DNA of 34,154 nt. Origin: CAZCJU01 sp964498965 (GTDB taxonomy: Bacteria; Bacillota; Clostridia; Oscillospirales; CAG-272). Within the stretch, counting starts at the first letter, position 1. Each line of letters opens with the position of its first letter. The DNA lies in the NCBI GenBank assembly GCA_964498965.1, contig CAZCJU010000009.1:1-34154 (forward strand), given 5' to 3'. Both the position numbers and the translations under genes were made by a program. Positions 7,193 through 15,751 of this stretch are shown here, piece by piece. The notes under the pieces were generated by a model, which saw nothing but the letters and a program-made list of their open reading frames with translations, was not told where the DNA came from and made no database searches.

Positions 7193-7909
7193 TTAATCCT
7201 CCGCATTGTCCGCACCGAGAGTGAGAGCGATATTCAAATTGCCGTTACGACATCTTATCTCGTCCAAAAATGCCTTTTTATCGGTATTCGGCTTAAGCTT
7301 AAGCACGTAAACAAGCTCGAAAAGCGTTCCGAAATCGCTCGTCTTTACTTTGGACAGGCGGTAGAAGCTCGCATATTTCTCGATTATATCGTCAAACGCT
7401 CCCTCGAAATTCAGATTTTCGGGAACGAGTATCCGCAGCTTCATATCTCTGCTTTTAGGCATACCGAAACCCGTTGCCGCAATAACGAGCGTTATCGCCG
7501 CCATAACGAGCGTAAACAGCACGGCGTATGCGATATAGCCTATACCGCAGGCAAGACCTATCGCAAGCGACACGAAAACGCAGGCAATGTCCTTCGGCGA
7601 AGCGGGATTGCTCCTGTAGCGTATTATCGCAAGCGAGCCGGCAAGCGTAAAAGCACGCGCCATATTGTTTCCGATAAGCACGATTATCATCGTTATGGTT
7701 GCCGGTATCATGATAAGCGTAAACGAAAGGGACGTATCGCCGCCCACCTTTTTTTGCGAATAGATGTAAGAAAGTGCATTTACGAGTCCCAAAAGCAACG
7801 ACACACCGAGCATTACAAGAACGGAAAGCAATGTAAAGCCGGCAGAGCCTATCTGCATTGAGAATATATCGTTTACGGATAAAGATGAATTAAGTAACAT
7901 TTCGGGCAT
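7193..7909 (-). CDS. DUF4956 family membrane protein
   Basis: 238 residues. The N-terminal half has about four membrane helices (near 23-48, 62-86, 106-122 and 124-148) joined by the conserved loop ARAFTLAGSLAIIRYRSNP (about 84-102). The C-terminal third is a soluble ferredoxin-like domain (RILVPENLNFEGAFDDI to the end). This is the DUF4956 architecture commonly found next to VTC polyphosphate polymerases. The biochemical role is not established; a membrane partner or conduit for the VTC product is an inference. The start at 7909 has GAGGAG 7 bases upstream and overlaps the VTC gene by 20 bases, so the pair is tightly coupled. Confidence 0.93.
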   Translation of the reverse strand: MPEMLLNSSLSVNDIFSMQIGSAGFTLLSVLVMLGVSLLLGLVNALSYIYSQKKVGGDTSLSFTLIMIPATITMIIVLIGNNMARAFTLAGSLAIIRYRSNPASPKDIACVFVSLAIGLACGIGYIAYAVLFTLVMAAITLVIAATGFGMPKSRDMKLRILVPENLNFEGAFDDIIEKYASFYRLSKVKTSDFGTLFELVYVLKLKPNTDKKAFLDEIRCRNGNLNIALTLGADNAED

Positions 7910-8645
7910 TATGTATCTCCTCGGGATTATTTTTCGAATTTATGTATTCGGCAAATTCTCTGCCGTATTTGGAAAACGAGGTCGGATATATCTCAAGCTC
8001 CGACAGCATCGACGCAAGACGCATCGGCAACGCATCGGGGACTTTTATTTCCATAAGAAGCGTTCCCTCCGGCAAAAGTGAAGCTCCGTATATTCCGTGT
8101 TCCAGAAAAAGGTCATCGCGCCTCGTAAGAACATTGAAATCTATCGTCAGGCGTATATCGGAATTATCCCGACAAAAGAACGCACGTCTGTCGTAAGAAA
8201 CGTAAAGCTTCGGCATCGCTTCGTTCGTTTTTACGAAGTAGTCTATCTCGTGCATGACCTGTGCGTCGAGATAACCGTCGAGCTTCGGACAAACGCCGCA
8301 TCGGATATATTCCTCGGCTTGTGCCAGCGTCATTGCGGCACGTCGCTTCGTCACGAGCTTTGCGGTCTTTTTTTTCAACTCGAGATACACGGTCGTATCG
8401 TCGCTTTGCGGTGTTCCGTAGCTTCTCAGCCTCAGCTTTTCCTTAAAGTACGGCGAGGACACGGAATGACGTATAACGTCGTCGCCGTCGTTGTCGAAAT
8501 ATATATTGCATATCGTGTAATACTTGCCGTCGACACAGTATTTATCCGGCTCCATGTAGCCGTCTATCCGTTCAAGCACGTCGTCAAGACGGCTCTGCGG
8601 CATGAGAAATTTTCTTTCGTACCGTCGAAAAGTCGAGATCGCCAT
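7890..8645 (-). CDS. VTC-domain polyphosphate polymerase
   Basis: 251-residue catalytic VTC domain (triphosphate-tunnel-metalloenzyme fold) that makes polyphosphate from nucleoside triphosphate. The tunnel-lining basic and acidic residues are visible: RRYERKF (7-13), IYFDND (48-53), FKEKLRLRSYG (67-77), YLELKKK (87-93), TKRRA (99-103), YDRRAF (151-156), LTIDFNV (166-172) and LLMEIKV (196-202). Unlike yeast Vtc4 it has neither an SPX domain nor its own membrane helices; the overlapping DUF4956 gene probably supplies the membrane part (inference). It is the first gene of the operon, behind an extended -10 promoter near 8839. Substrate and product have not been shown for this clade. Confidence 0.93.
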   Translation of the reverse strand: MAISTFRRYERKFLMPQSRLDDVLERIDGYMEPDKYCVDGKYYTICNIYFDNDGDDVIRHSVSSPYFKEKLRLRSYGTPQSDDTTVYLELKKKTAKLVTKRRAAMTLAQAEEYIRCGVCPKLDGYLDAQVMHEIDYFVKTNEAMPKLYVSYDRRAFFCRDNSDIRLTIDFNVLTRRDDLFLEHGIYGASLLPEGTLLMEIKVPDALPMRLASMLSELEIYPTSFSKYGREFAEYINSKNNPEEIHNARNVT

Positions 8646-8797
8646 TTACCGCTCCTTTATTTCGTGTTTCGCCTTACGTGCCACGCTGTTTCGCATTGCG
8701 TCACTTGCGGCTTATAGATTCAGTTTAGCGGACACGTGGAAAATTTATGCGACAAAAAGCTGATGATTTTGTGAAATTTCCCGTTCCGCACCGCTTT

Positions 8798-8814
8798 CGG
8801 CATAATTTATGCCG
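8798..8814. promoter_or_regulatory. 7-bp dyad in the VTC operon leader
   Basis: CGGCATA (8798-8804) and TATGCCG (8808-8814) flank a 3-base centre about 20 bases downstream of the predicted VTC transcription start. It could be an operator or an RNA hairpin. I cannot tell which. Confidence 0.45.
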
Positions 8815-8838
8815 TTATTATCGGGTCGTGACCGTTCT

Positions 8839-8867
8839 ATTATAGCATTTCTTTATTAAAATATCAT
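8839..8867 (-). promoter_or_regulatory. Extended -10 promoter of the VTC operon
   Basis: On the minus strand TGCTATAAT (-10 hexamer 8844-8839 plus the TGn extension). The -35 position (8867-8862, ATGATA) is poor, as often with extended -10 promoters. Transcription would start near 8832, leaving a leader of about 190 bases before the VTC start codon. Confidence 0.65.
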
Positions 8868-8931
8868 TAACATAAAAATATATTTCGATATAATTTCGAA
8901 ATTTACGAATTATTTACATTTGTCCCCTCTA

Positions 8932-8960
8932 TTGACAAAACGGTAAAAACAGTATATAAT
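8932..8960 (+). promoter_or_regulatory. Promoter of the GNAT-glucosaminidase pair
   Basis: Perfect TTGACA (8932-8937), 17-base spacer and perfect TATAAT (8955-8960), followed by a GGGAG ribosome site (8968-8972) and the ATG at 8982. The leader is only about 15 bases long. Confidence 0.92.
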
Positions 8961-8981
8961 TGAAAACGGGAGATGATTTAA

Positions 8982-9464
8982 ATGAATATAGAGATCGTAA
9001 ATGCCGATGTACGCTATACGGCACAGGTCGTAAGGTTGCTCGAAAACATCCTCGCTCTTCACGCCTCGGGCAGACCGGATCTGTTCAAAAACGAGGGAGG
9101 AAAATACGGCGAGCGTGAGCTTGGCGAAATGTTCGCCTGCGAAAGCACACCCGTTTTTCTTGCGGTAGACGGTGACAGGCTTTTGGGCTACATAATGTGC
9201 CGCATCGAAACACACGGAGGCGGAGCAAGGCGTGAATATAAATGTCTGTACATCGACGATCTGTGTGTCAACGCAAGCATGCGTGGCATGGGCATAGGCA
9301 AAATGCTTACGGACAGAGCGAAAAAGCACGCCTGCGACATCGGTTGCTACAACATAGAGCTGAATGTTTGGTCGTTCAACGAAAGTGCGATACATTTTTA
9401 CGAAAATAACGGCTTCGTACCGCAACGGCAAATAATGGAGCTTATCGTGGGAGATATAAAATGA
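8982..9464 (+). CDS. GNAT family N-acetyltransferase
   Basis: 160-residue acetyltransferase of the GNAT fold, which moves an acetyl group from acetyl-CoA to an amine. The CoA-pyrophosphate loop is RGMGIG (101-106) in the usual context LYIDDLCVNASMRGMGIGKML; the following INVWSFN-like strand (ELNVWSFNESAIHFYENNGF) is the classic C-terminal motif. The substrate cannot be read from the sequence. It has a consensus promoter, and its TGA overlaps the ATG of the glucosaminidase gene (ATGA), so the two are coupled. This pairing does not by itself show that cell-wall sugars are the substrate. Confidence 0.93.
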   Translation: MNIEIVNADVRYTAQVVRLLENILALHASGRPDLFKNEGGKYGERELGEMFACESTPVFLAVDGDRLLGYIMCRIETHGGGARREYKCLYIDDLCVNASMRGMGIGKMLTDRAKKHACDIGCYNIELNVWSFNESAIHFYENNGFVPQRQIMELIVGDIK

Positions 9465-10684
9465 AAGAAAAGATCGTAAAAGCACTGTCGCTGCTTCTTG
9501 TTTTAAGTGCCGTCTGTTCCCTCGGCGGCTGTGAGAGCGATGGCACGGACAGCGGCACCGAGCAGATGGCGAACGGGGAAGCGACGGGTGAGGTCACGCA
9601 GAGCGGTAGATCTACCGACGAGGTCACCCGAGCCGACGAACCCGATGAGAAAAACGAGATCGAACGGAAGCTTATCGACGCGGGCTTTCCCGCCGATTAT
9701 GCGGCTCTTCTCGCACCGCTCAAGGAAAAGCACCCCAACTGGACGTTTAATCCGATAAACATAACCGAGCTGTCGGACGGCAAATACACATGGGACTACG
9801 TTATAGCCGCCGAAACGGAGGACGACGAGAACAACACCGTTGACAACGGTTACGATGACGCACTCGCATATGCGATAGACAACAAAAGCGTGGAATCCGG
9901 AATGTGGTACAGGGCGAAAACGGAAACAGTGGAATTTTTCATGGACGCAAGGAATTTTCTGAACGAAAAAAACATTTTCATGTTCGAAGATCTGTCCGTC
10001 GATTGCGGCGACCGCACGAAAGCGGCGGAGCAACTGCTGAAAGGCACGTTCATGTATAAAACGGTCATACCGGACGATGAAAAAGGTCGTACCTATGCCG
10101 AATATTTTGTCGAAGTCGGAAACGAGCTCGGTATTTCTCCGCTCGTTATCGGAGCAAGGCTGAGACAGGAGCAGGGTGTCAAGGGCGACAATCCGCTCAT
10201 TTCGGGCAAGTGCGGAACGTATCTTTACAACAGCTATGTAAACGGCACAAACGACGCACCGAGCGAGGGCTTCACCGAGGACGAGCTGAAAAAATACGAC
10301 GGCTACTACAATTATTTCAATATAATGGCGACGGGAAACGGATATTTCGAGGTCTATCTTGCCGGCATGAAGGAAGCGGTAACGGGCAATTGGTCCACCC
10401 GCACGGCGGCGATACGAGGCGGAGCGGAAAAGCTTCGCGACAGGTACATCAACGATCATCAGCAGACGCTGTATTTTCAGAAATTCAATGTAGATGCACG
10501 TTCGAAAAGAAATTTCTGGGGACAATATATGCAGGGTGTCGATGCGGCATATGACGAGGGTTATTCCACATACCTTTCGTTGGTACGTTCGAGATCGCTC
10601 GATCTGCCCTTCGTATTCGACATTCCCGTATACGAGGGAATGCCGACCGAACCGTGTTCGGACCCCGGAACGAGATATTCCTGA
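9461..10684 (+). CDS. GH73-like endo-beta-N-acetylglucosaminidase lipoprotein
   Basis: Probable peptidoglycan hydrolase of 407 residues. A lipoprotein signal ends LGGC (Cys24), followed by a Ser/Thr/Glu/Gly linker (25-65). The next segment, DAGFPADYAALLAPLKEKHPNW (about 73-94), is the preamble typical of clostridial LytB/LytD-like glucosaminidases. The catalytic region holds ARNFLNEKNIFMFEDL (163-178), then GISPLVIGARLRQEQG (224-239) with E237 as likely acid catalyst, and YYNYFNIMATGNG (282-294). It should cut glycan strands at the outer membrane face. Translation is coupled to the GNAT gene. The start ATG is fixed by the overlap and the signal peptide. Confidence 0.9.
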   Translation: MKEKIVKALSLLLVLSAVCSLGGCESDGTDSGTEQMANGEATGEVTQSGRSTDEVTRADEPDEKNEIERKLIDAGFPADYAALLAPLKEKHPNWTFNPINITELSDGKYTWDYVIAAETEDDENNTVDNGYDDALAYAIDNKSVESGMWYRAKTETVEFFMDARNFLNEKNIFMFEDLSVDCGDRTKAAEQLLKGTFMYKTVIPDDEKGRTYAEYFVEVGNELGISPLVIGARLRQEQGVKGDNPLISGKCGTYLYNSYVNGTNDAPSEGFTEDELKKYDGYYNYFNIMATGNGYFEVYLAGMKEAVTGNWSTRTAAIRGGAEKLRDRYINDHQQTLYFQKFNVDARSKRNFWGQYMQGVDAAYDEGYSTYLSLVRSRSLDLPFVFDIPVYEGMPTEPCSDPGTRYS

Positions 10685-10735
10685 ATCCGGATCGAAGCTC
10701 GGAATTTTATCAAAATTTAAAAGCGGAGCGGACAA

Positions 10736-11686
10736 ATGACGAAAAACGATCACGAAAGCACCCGATGTCTTTTATCGGGGCTGAACGAAATAATAATAGG
10801 CAAAAGCGATAAAACGCTTCTGTTTCTCTCGGCTATACTGTCGGGCGGTCACGTTTTGCTCGAGGACGTTCCGGGTACGGGAAAGACGACGCTCGCAGCC
10901 TCCTATGCGGCGTTATGCGGCTTGAAATTCAATAGGGCTCAATTCACGCCCGACCTCACGCCGTCGGACATAACGGGTTACAACATATACAGTAAGCAAA
11001 AGGAAAAATTCGAATTTTGTCGCGGACTTGTTTTTTGCAACGTACTGCTTGCCGACGAGATCAACCGTGCTTCACCGAAAACGCAATCGGCACTGCTTGA
11101 GGCGATGCAGGAATACCGAGTTACCGTTGACGGAACAACGTACCCGCTCTCCGAGCCGTTTTCCGTCATCGCCACACAAAACCCATCGGGCTTTGTCGGA
11201 ACGTTTCCTCTTCCCGAGGCACAGCTGGACAGATTTTGCATATCCGTTTCCCTCGGCTATCCCACGCACGGCGAAGAAGAAAAAATAGTTCGCAAACGGC
11301 TTTTACGACAAGGCGTACAATCCCCCTCTCGGCTCGTTTCCCCCGAGGACATCATATCCGTGCGTGATGAAATATCAAACGTTCGTGTAACGGACGAAAT
11401 AATAGATTACGCCGTATCGCTCGTTTCGGCGACGAGAGATCACAGCTCGATATCGCTCGGAGCAAGCACGCGAGGCTCGATCGACCTTGTTCGCACGGCT
11501 CGTGCATACGCATACATCCGCGGCAGAGATTACGTCATACCCGAGGATATAGCGTACCTTTTCATACCCACCATATCGCACCGAATATCGCTCAAATATT
11601 CCTCCGACAGGCACGGGCAGTCGAAAGCCGCCGTACTTACGGGCATTTTGAAGGGTACGAAAGTACCGTTTGTTTCCGCAAAATGA
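10736..11686 (+). CDS. MoxR-family AAA ATPase
   Basis: 316-residue AAA+ ATPase of the MoxR class, thought to act as a chaperone for DUF58/VWA partner proteins. Walker A is EDVPGTGKTT (43-52), Walker B is VLLADEIN (103-110) and the sensor motif is VIATQNPSG near 143-151; the C-terminal lid follows (GASTRGSIDLVRTARAYAY). It begins the conserved moxR-DUF58-transglutaminase set, and its last codons overlap the DUF58 start by 4 bases (ATGA). A GGAG lies just upstream of the start. Direct substrates in this lineage are unknown. Confidence 0.95.
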   Translation: MTKNDHESTRCLLSGLNEIIIGKSDKTLLFLSAILSGGHVLLEDVPGTGKTTLAASYAALCGLKFNRAQFTPDLTPSDITGYNIYSKQKEKFEFCRGLVFCNVLLADEINRASPKTQSALLEAMQEYRVTVDGTTYPLSEPFSVIATQNPSGFVGTFPLPEAQLDRFCISVSLGYPTHGEEEKIVRKRLLRQGVQSPSRLVSPEDIISVRDEISNVRVTDEIIDYAVSLVSATRDHSSISLGASTRGSIDLVRTARAYAYIRGRDYVIPEDIAYLFIPTISHRISLKYSSDRHGQSKAAVLTGILKGTKVPFVSAK

Positions 11687-12933
11687 AAACGAAGGTCAAA
11701 AAACCGTACCGTCTGTCGTTCAAGCCGTGCCGAGCGTTTTTCGTATATTCGGGCTTTATCCTGTTTTCGTTCATATTCACGCAGGCGTTACGCAACACCG
11801 TTTCGGCGGTCCTGTTCGTTTTCTCGTTGCTTTTACCGTTTGCGGAGCTGATCTACATACTCATTTCGTACTTCGCATTGAAATTCACCTTTGAAGCAAG
11901 CCGTACCGAGCTTGTTCGGGACGAAAAGCTCGACATAACGATCTCGTATCGCAACCGTCTGCCCATACCGTATTATTTTCTTGATGCCGAGATGTGTCTG
12001 CCGGACGAAAAAGGTATGGCGGCGATCGGATATCGCACACGTCTTTCGTCCTTTCCGTTTCGCACGCACTCGGTACGCTTCCGTCGAACGATGAGGCACA
12101 GAGGCGTATACACGTTCGGGCTAAGCAGCGTTTTCGTGTACGGCATATTCGGATTTTTCCGCATTCGCATAAGGGTGAACGAATACGAACGCATCTCGGT
12201 ATTCCCGAAAATTTTATATCCCTCTCTTCCGAAAGACACCGAGTTAGGTGCGGAGCTGCCGTCGGACATATCATCCTATGGCAAGGACGGCGGCGATATG
12301 ACGGGAGTAAGGAAATACGCTTCGTCCGATCCGATGAAAAAAGTCCATTGGAAGCTGTCGGCAAAATCCGACGAGCTGCTCGTGAAGCTGTATTCTTCCG
12401 AAAAAAATGCGAAAACAGTCATTTTTCCCGATATGCGTCGCATGACGCCGGACGGACCGTATGACGGCAGACAGTGCGACGGCGGACAGTACAACAGCGG
12501 ACAGTGCGACGGAGAGCGATGTCTTGAGTACGCTCTCGGCATGGCAAAGGAGCTTTGCTTTGCCCGCAAAAACGTCGTGCTTGCCCTGCCCGTTGACAAG
12601 GGAATCGAAAAGGTGACGATGAATGACCCCGAAAGCTTCGGTATCGGCTATACTCTTTCGCCGCGCACCGTTTCTCTGCCATACGATTCGAAACTTTTAA
12701 CGAGCCTTGCTCGGGGAGAGGACGAAACGCATATATATTTCACGTCGCGTATCGATACCGCCGCCGTCGATGAGTTTATTGACGGTGCTTCGGTCGGCGA
12801 CACGGTCTGCTTTTTGCCGTGTAGAGGCGACATTGAGATCCCCGATGCCGTAACGGAAGCGTTTTTGCGTTGCGGAATAAGTCTGTACGTGATCTCGGAA
12901 ACGGAGGTTAAAAATCGGAAAAATGAAAAATAA
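11683..12933 (+). CDS. DUF58 domain-containing membrane protein
   Basis: 416 residues with two membrane helices near the N-terminus (about 20-36 and 39-66), a beta-rich segment, and the conserved DUF58 motif GVRKYASSDPMKKVHWKLSA (about 208-227), followed by a VWA-like domain (KTVIFPDMRR). DUF58 proteins are usual partners of MoxR ATPases and transglutaminase-like membrane proteins. Odd feature: just after the first strand of the VWA-like domain there are four tandem 5-residue repeats rich in Asp, Gly, Gln and Cys (residues 261-280), encoded by a 15-bp tandem repeat. The gene overlaps moxR by 4 bases and the transglutaminase gene by 11. Confidence 0.92.
   Translation: MKTKVKKPYRLSFKPCRAFFVYSGFILFSFIFTQALRNTVSAVLFVFSLLLPFAELIYILISYFALKFTFEASRTELVRDEKLDITISYRNRLPIPYYFLDAEMCLPDEKGMAAIGYRTRLSSFPFRTHSVRFRRTMRHRGVYTFGLSSVFVYGIFGFFRIRIRVNEYERISVFPKILYPSLPKDTELGAELPSDISSYGKDGGDMTGVRKYASSDPMKKVHWKLSAKSDELLVKLYSSEKNAKTVIFPDMRRMTPDGPYDGRQCDGGQYNSGQCDGERCLEYALGMAKELCFARKNVVLALPVDKGIEKVTMNDPESFGIGYTLSPRTVSLPYDSKLLTSLARGEDETHIYFTSRIDTAAVDEFIDGASVGDTVCFLPCRGDIEIPDAVTEAFLRCGISLYVISETEVKNRKNEK
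12463..12522 (+). repeat. Four copies of a 15-bp in-frame tandem repeat in the DUF58 gene
   Basis: Units at 12463-12477, 12478-12492, 12493-12507 and 12508-12522 encode DGRQC, DGGQY, NSGQC and DGERC. The units are alike but not identical, so the expansion is not brand new. Copy-number change would keep the frame. Confidence 0.9.
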
Positions 12934-15751
12934 ACGCACAAAAACCTCCGTTATCACATTCAGCACCGAGATCGACACGGCATTTTTGCCGAGCAGGGGC
13001 TTTTCGCCCTTATCCGTCACCGTCGGCTGTATTTTGAAATTCATCACGGTGATCGCCGCCTGTATAGGTCTGATAATGTTCATCACTGACGCATACGGGA
13101 TCGATTTCGAGTTTTCGACGCTTTTTGCCGCCTGCCTTATCGGCGGCACGATCGGAACGGCACTTTCGTTCTGTACTCTGTTCGATATTCGCATAAGACT
13201 TCTTTCGATAGCGGTCGTCGTTTCGGCGATCTGTTTATACATTTTTTTCGGCGGCGGTTTTTACGACACGGTATCGCTTCCGTTCCTGTCGCTGTACGAT
13301 ACGGCGATAGAGCATATTTCCGAGTACGGCTATTCGGGACTTGTCGGTTTTACCGCCGATATTCCGAGCTACTACGTTAAAACCATCGGAGCGGAAACGG
13401 CGATATATTACACTGCGGCGATATTTTCGCTCCTGTTCTGTGCCGGCATTATCGTTGCCGACAGCTATATTCCGTTTTATATAGTATATGCCTGTGTAAG
13501 CATCGTGATATTCACCTTTAATACAACGAAAACCGTATACGGCTTCGTTCTTGTCGCTTCGTGTGCCGTTGCCTTCGGAGTAATGAGTTCGTGCGAAAAA
13601 CGGTACAGGCGGATAGGCTCGTCGGTTCGTTCGGACAAACGAAAGCGGCTCGTTTTGTGTTCGCATTCGGGCGGCATGGGTATCACCGCTCTCATCTTGG
13701 CTCTTTGCGTTTTCGCCGCTCCCGTTTCGCTCGTTTGCGGGCAATGGCACGAGATCCCGCAAATAAACGGCATAATGAATTCGATCCGCCACGTGCTTTA
13801 CGGAAACGGAACGACGCAGCTCCCGCAAAGCGAACGACGCACGGAGAATTTTCACGCATATTCGTCCTCTCAACAGGCACGATATGCCGGTGCGTATCCG
13901 TTTGAATACGAAAACACAACGGATATGTACGTTTTTTCTTCCACTCGGACAAACAAATATATGCGTCTTTGGGTCGGCGACACATATTCCGACGGAGAAT
14001 GGAAGCTTGCGGACGGTGCCGACGTTTTTCCCGACTTCGTCCCGGAGGACATAACCGAGCTGTTTTTTGCCGTTCTCGGTTCGCCGTCGGTAAACGAATT
14101 TTCCTATGATGACAAATACGCATCGTTCGGCTTTATGACGGAGCATATCGGCATTCAAACGCTTTATTCCTCCGACACGCTCCCCACCCCGTCCGTCTGC
14201 TCCGTGAGGCACGGTGTCACCGATCTCGAAAATTCAATCTCGCCGCACGACGATAAGTATTTCAACAAAAACGGCTTGCTCATCGGTGCGGCAAAAAACG
14301 CACGGTATTCCGTCGTTTCCCATGTTTACACAAGAGGCGGTGTTGAACAGGCAAAGCGGCTCGATGACATCATTGCCGTATTTCAAACGCTCCTGCCTCA
14401 CATCACCTCGTATCTGTACATTCCCTCGCCGACAAAAAACGACTTCGAAACTCTCATTCGGGAGTGTGAAAAATCTTGCGAAAATCGGGGGCTTGATATT
14501 CCGAGCGACTGCATAATTTACGACTTATACGAAATATCGGAACCGAAAAAAACAGATCTTTTGTCGGTTATCGAGTACTATACATACTATTCCGACCGCA
14601 CTTACACGCAATACACGAAAACGATTTCCGACAAGGCTTTTACCGCACTTGCGGCGGAAATATTCGGCAATTTCGGCAGAGATACGGAGCCGAACGCCGA
14701 AAACACGGAATACCTTCTGTCATGCATAGACGACTTCTTCAAGAAAAACTGCGTCTACACGACCTCGCCCGAAATGACGGGGCAAATCGATCCCGTCACG
14801 GAATTTTTGACCGAAACGAGAGAGGGCTGCTGTGTTCAGTACGCCTCGGCGGCGGTCATGCTGTTAAGATATGCGGGCATACCGGCACGGTATGCCGAGG
14901 GCTACATCGCAACCGACTTTAAAAACGATCCTTCGCCGTACAAATACATTTCCGAGGTCAAGGATTCAAACGCTCACGCTTGGGTCGAATACTATATCGA
15001 CGGGTGCGGCTGGCTCGTTTACGAGGCAACGACATCGTACTCTTCCGCACCGGTATCAAGCACCGACACGTCCGAGATAACAACGGCACCGCCGTTCGAC
15101 ACGACGGGCGGCGACGATCCCGAAACGTCGGAGGACGACACGGGTGTCGGCGTGATCACGTCCGGCACGATCTCGGGTCTTGAGGACACTTCGGACTTCG
15201 AAAGCTCTTTTGACACGACCGACGTTATAACCGACACCGACGACACCGTTCATGTGCCGTCCGAATCGCTCGGAGAGGGTACGGGAGCTGCGGGCGGCGA
15301 AACGGACGGAAATTTGACGAAGCCGTTATTGATATGCGTGATCTCGCTTCTGCTTATATCAAGTACGGCGGCGTTGTTGCTCGTCTTGCGAAAAAAGCAC
15401 GGAGTGCGACTCGAAAGCGAACTTGAGCGTGCCGCAAGAGGAGATATATCGGACTGCGAAGAATTTGTCGAAAAATACACGCACTACGCACTGCGGCTGC
15501 TGAAATGCTGTTCGCTTATTCGCAACGGTTCCGTTTTACCATGCGATTTTGCCTCGGAGTGTGATGCCGTGATCGGAAAAAATGCGGTCTTGCCTCTTGT
15601 CGAGGTATACGAAAAGCTCCGCTTCGGCAGAAAAGCGGACAAAGCGGATGCCGCAGTCGTTGCGGCAAGTGTTAAAATACTGAAAGAATACGTAAAGGAC
15701 AACGTCGATATGAAAAACAAGCTTGCGTTGATCGTCAAAGGAGAATTATGA
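12923..15751 (+). CDS. Transglutaminase-like membrane protein (TgpA/DUF3488-type)
   Basis: 942 residues. The first 260 or so form about six membrane helices; a large extracellular part follows, with a transglutaminase-like domain carrying the triad C637 (GCCVQYASA), H685 (NAHAWVEYY) and E701 (WLVYEATTS; Glu where many members have Asp), plus RYAGIPARYAEGYI (about 645-658). After it come a long Thr/Ser/Asp linker (about 706-785), one more membrane helix (PLLICVISLLLISSTAALLL) and a cytoplasmic C-terminal tail. This is the usual third member of moxR-DUF58 operons. It may act as an amidase, cysteine protease or crosslinker at the envelope; the reaction is unproven. It overlaps the DUF58 gene by 11 bases and is ATGA-coupled to mrnC. 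Confidence 0.92.
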   Translation: MKNKRTKTSVITFSTEIDTAFLPSRGFSPLSVTVGCILKFITVIAACIGLIMFITDAYGIDFEFSTLFAACLIGGTIGTALSFCTLFDIRIRLLSIAVVVSAICLYIFFGGGFYDTVSLPFLSLYDTAIEHISEYGYSGLVGFTADIPSYYVKTIGAETAIYYTAAIFSLLFCAGIIVADSYIPFYIVYACVSIVIFTFNTTKTVYGFVLVASCAVAFGVMSSCEKRYRRIGSSVRSDKRKRLVLCSHSGGMGITALILALCVFAAPVSLVCGQWHEIPQINGIMNSIRHVLYGNGTTQLPQSERRTENFHAYSSSQQARYAGAYPFEYENTTDMYVFSSTRTNKYMRLWVGDTYSDGEWKLADGADVFPDFVPEDITELFFAVLGSPSVNEFSYDDKYASFGFMTEHIGIQTLYSSDTLPTPSVCSVRHGVTDLENSISPHDDKYFNKNGLLIGAAKNARYSVVSHVYTRGGVEQAKRLDDIIAVFQTLLPHITSYLYIPSPTKNDFETLIRECEKSCENRGLDIPSDCIIYDLYEISEPKKTDLLSVIEYYTYYSDRTYTQYTKTISDKAFTALAAEIFGNFGRDTEPNAENTEYLLSCIDDFFKKNCVYTTSPEMTGQIDPVTEFLTETREGCCVQYASAAVMLLRYAGIPARYAEGYIATDFKNDPSPYKYISEVKDSNAHAWVEYYIDGCGWLVYEATTSYSSAPVSSTDTSEITTAPPFDTTGGDDPETSEDDTGVGVITSGTISGLEDTSDFESSFDTTDVITDTDDTVHVPSESLGEGTGAAGGETDGNLTKPLLICVISLLLISSTAALLLVLRKKHGVRLESELERAARGDISDCEEFVEKYTHYALRLLKCCSLIRNGSVLPCDFASECDAVIGKNAVLPLVEVYEKLRFGRKADKADAAVVAASVKILKEYVKDNVDMKNKLALIVKGEL

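Larger units (their letters stand above)
8646..8981. other. Divergent intergenic region between the VTC operon and the GNAT gene
   Basis: 336 bases without a gene. It holds the minus-strand VTC promoter, the plus-strand GNAT promoter, a dyad at 8798-8814 and an AT-rich centre (about 8845-8930). I see no open frame with a ribosome site and no further RNA gene. Confidence 0.8.

Noticed and set aside
9503..10753. Long minus-strand open frame of 416 codons opposite the glucosaminidase gene
   Set aside because: It is the shadow of a well-supported plus-strand gene. The sequence has no family pattern, is rich in Arg and Val, and has no ribosome site.
13235..14212. Minus-strand open frame of 325 codons inside the transglutaminase gene
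   Set aside because: Arg/Val-rich shadow frame antisense to a clear membrane protein; no start signal and no recognisable domain.
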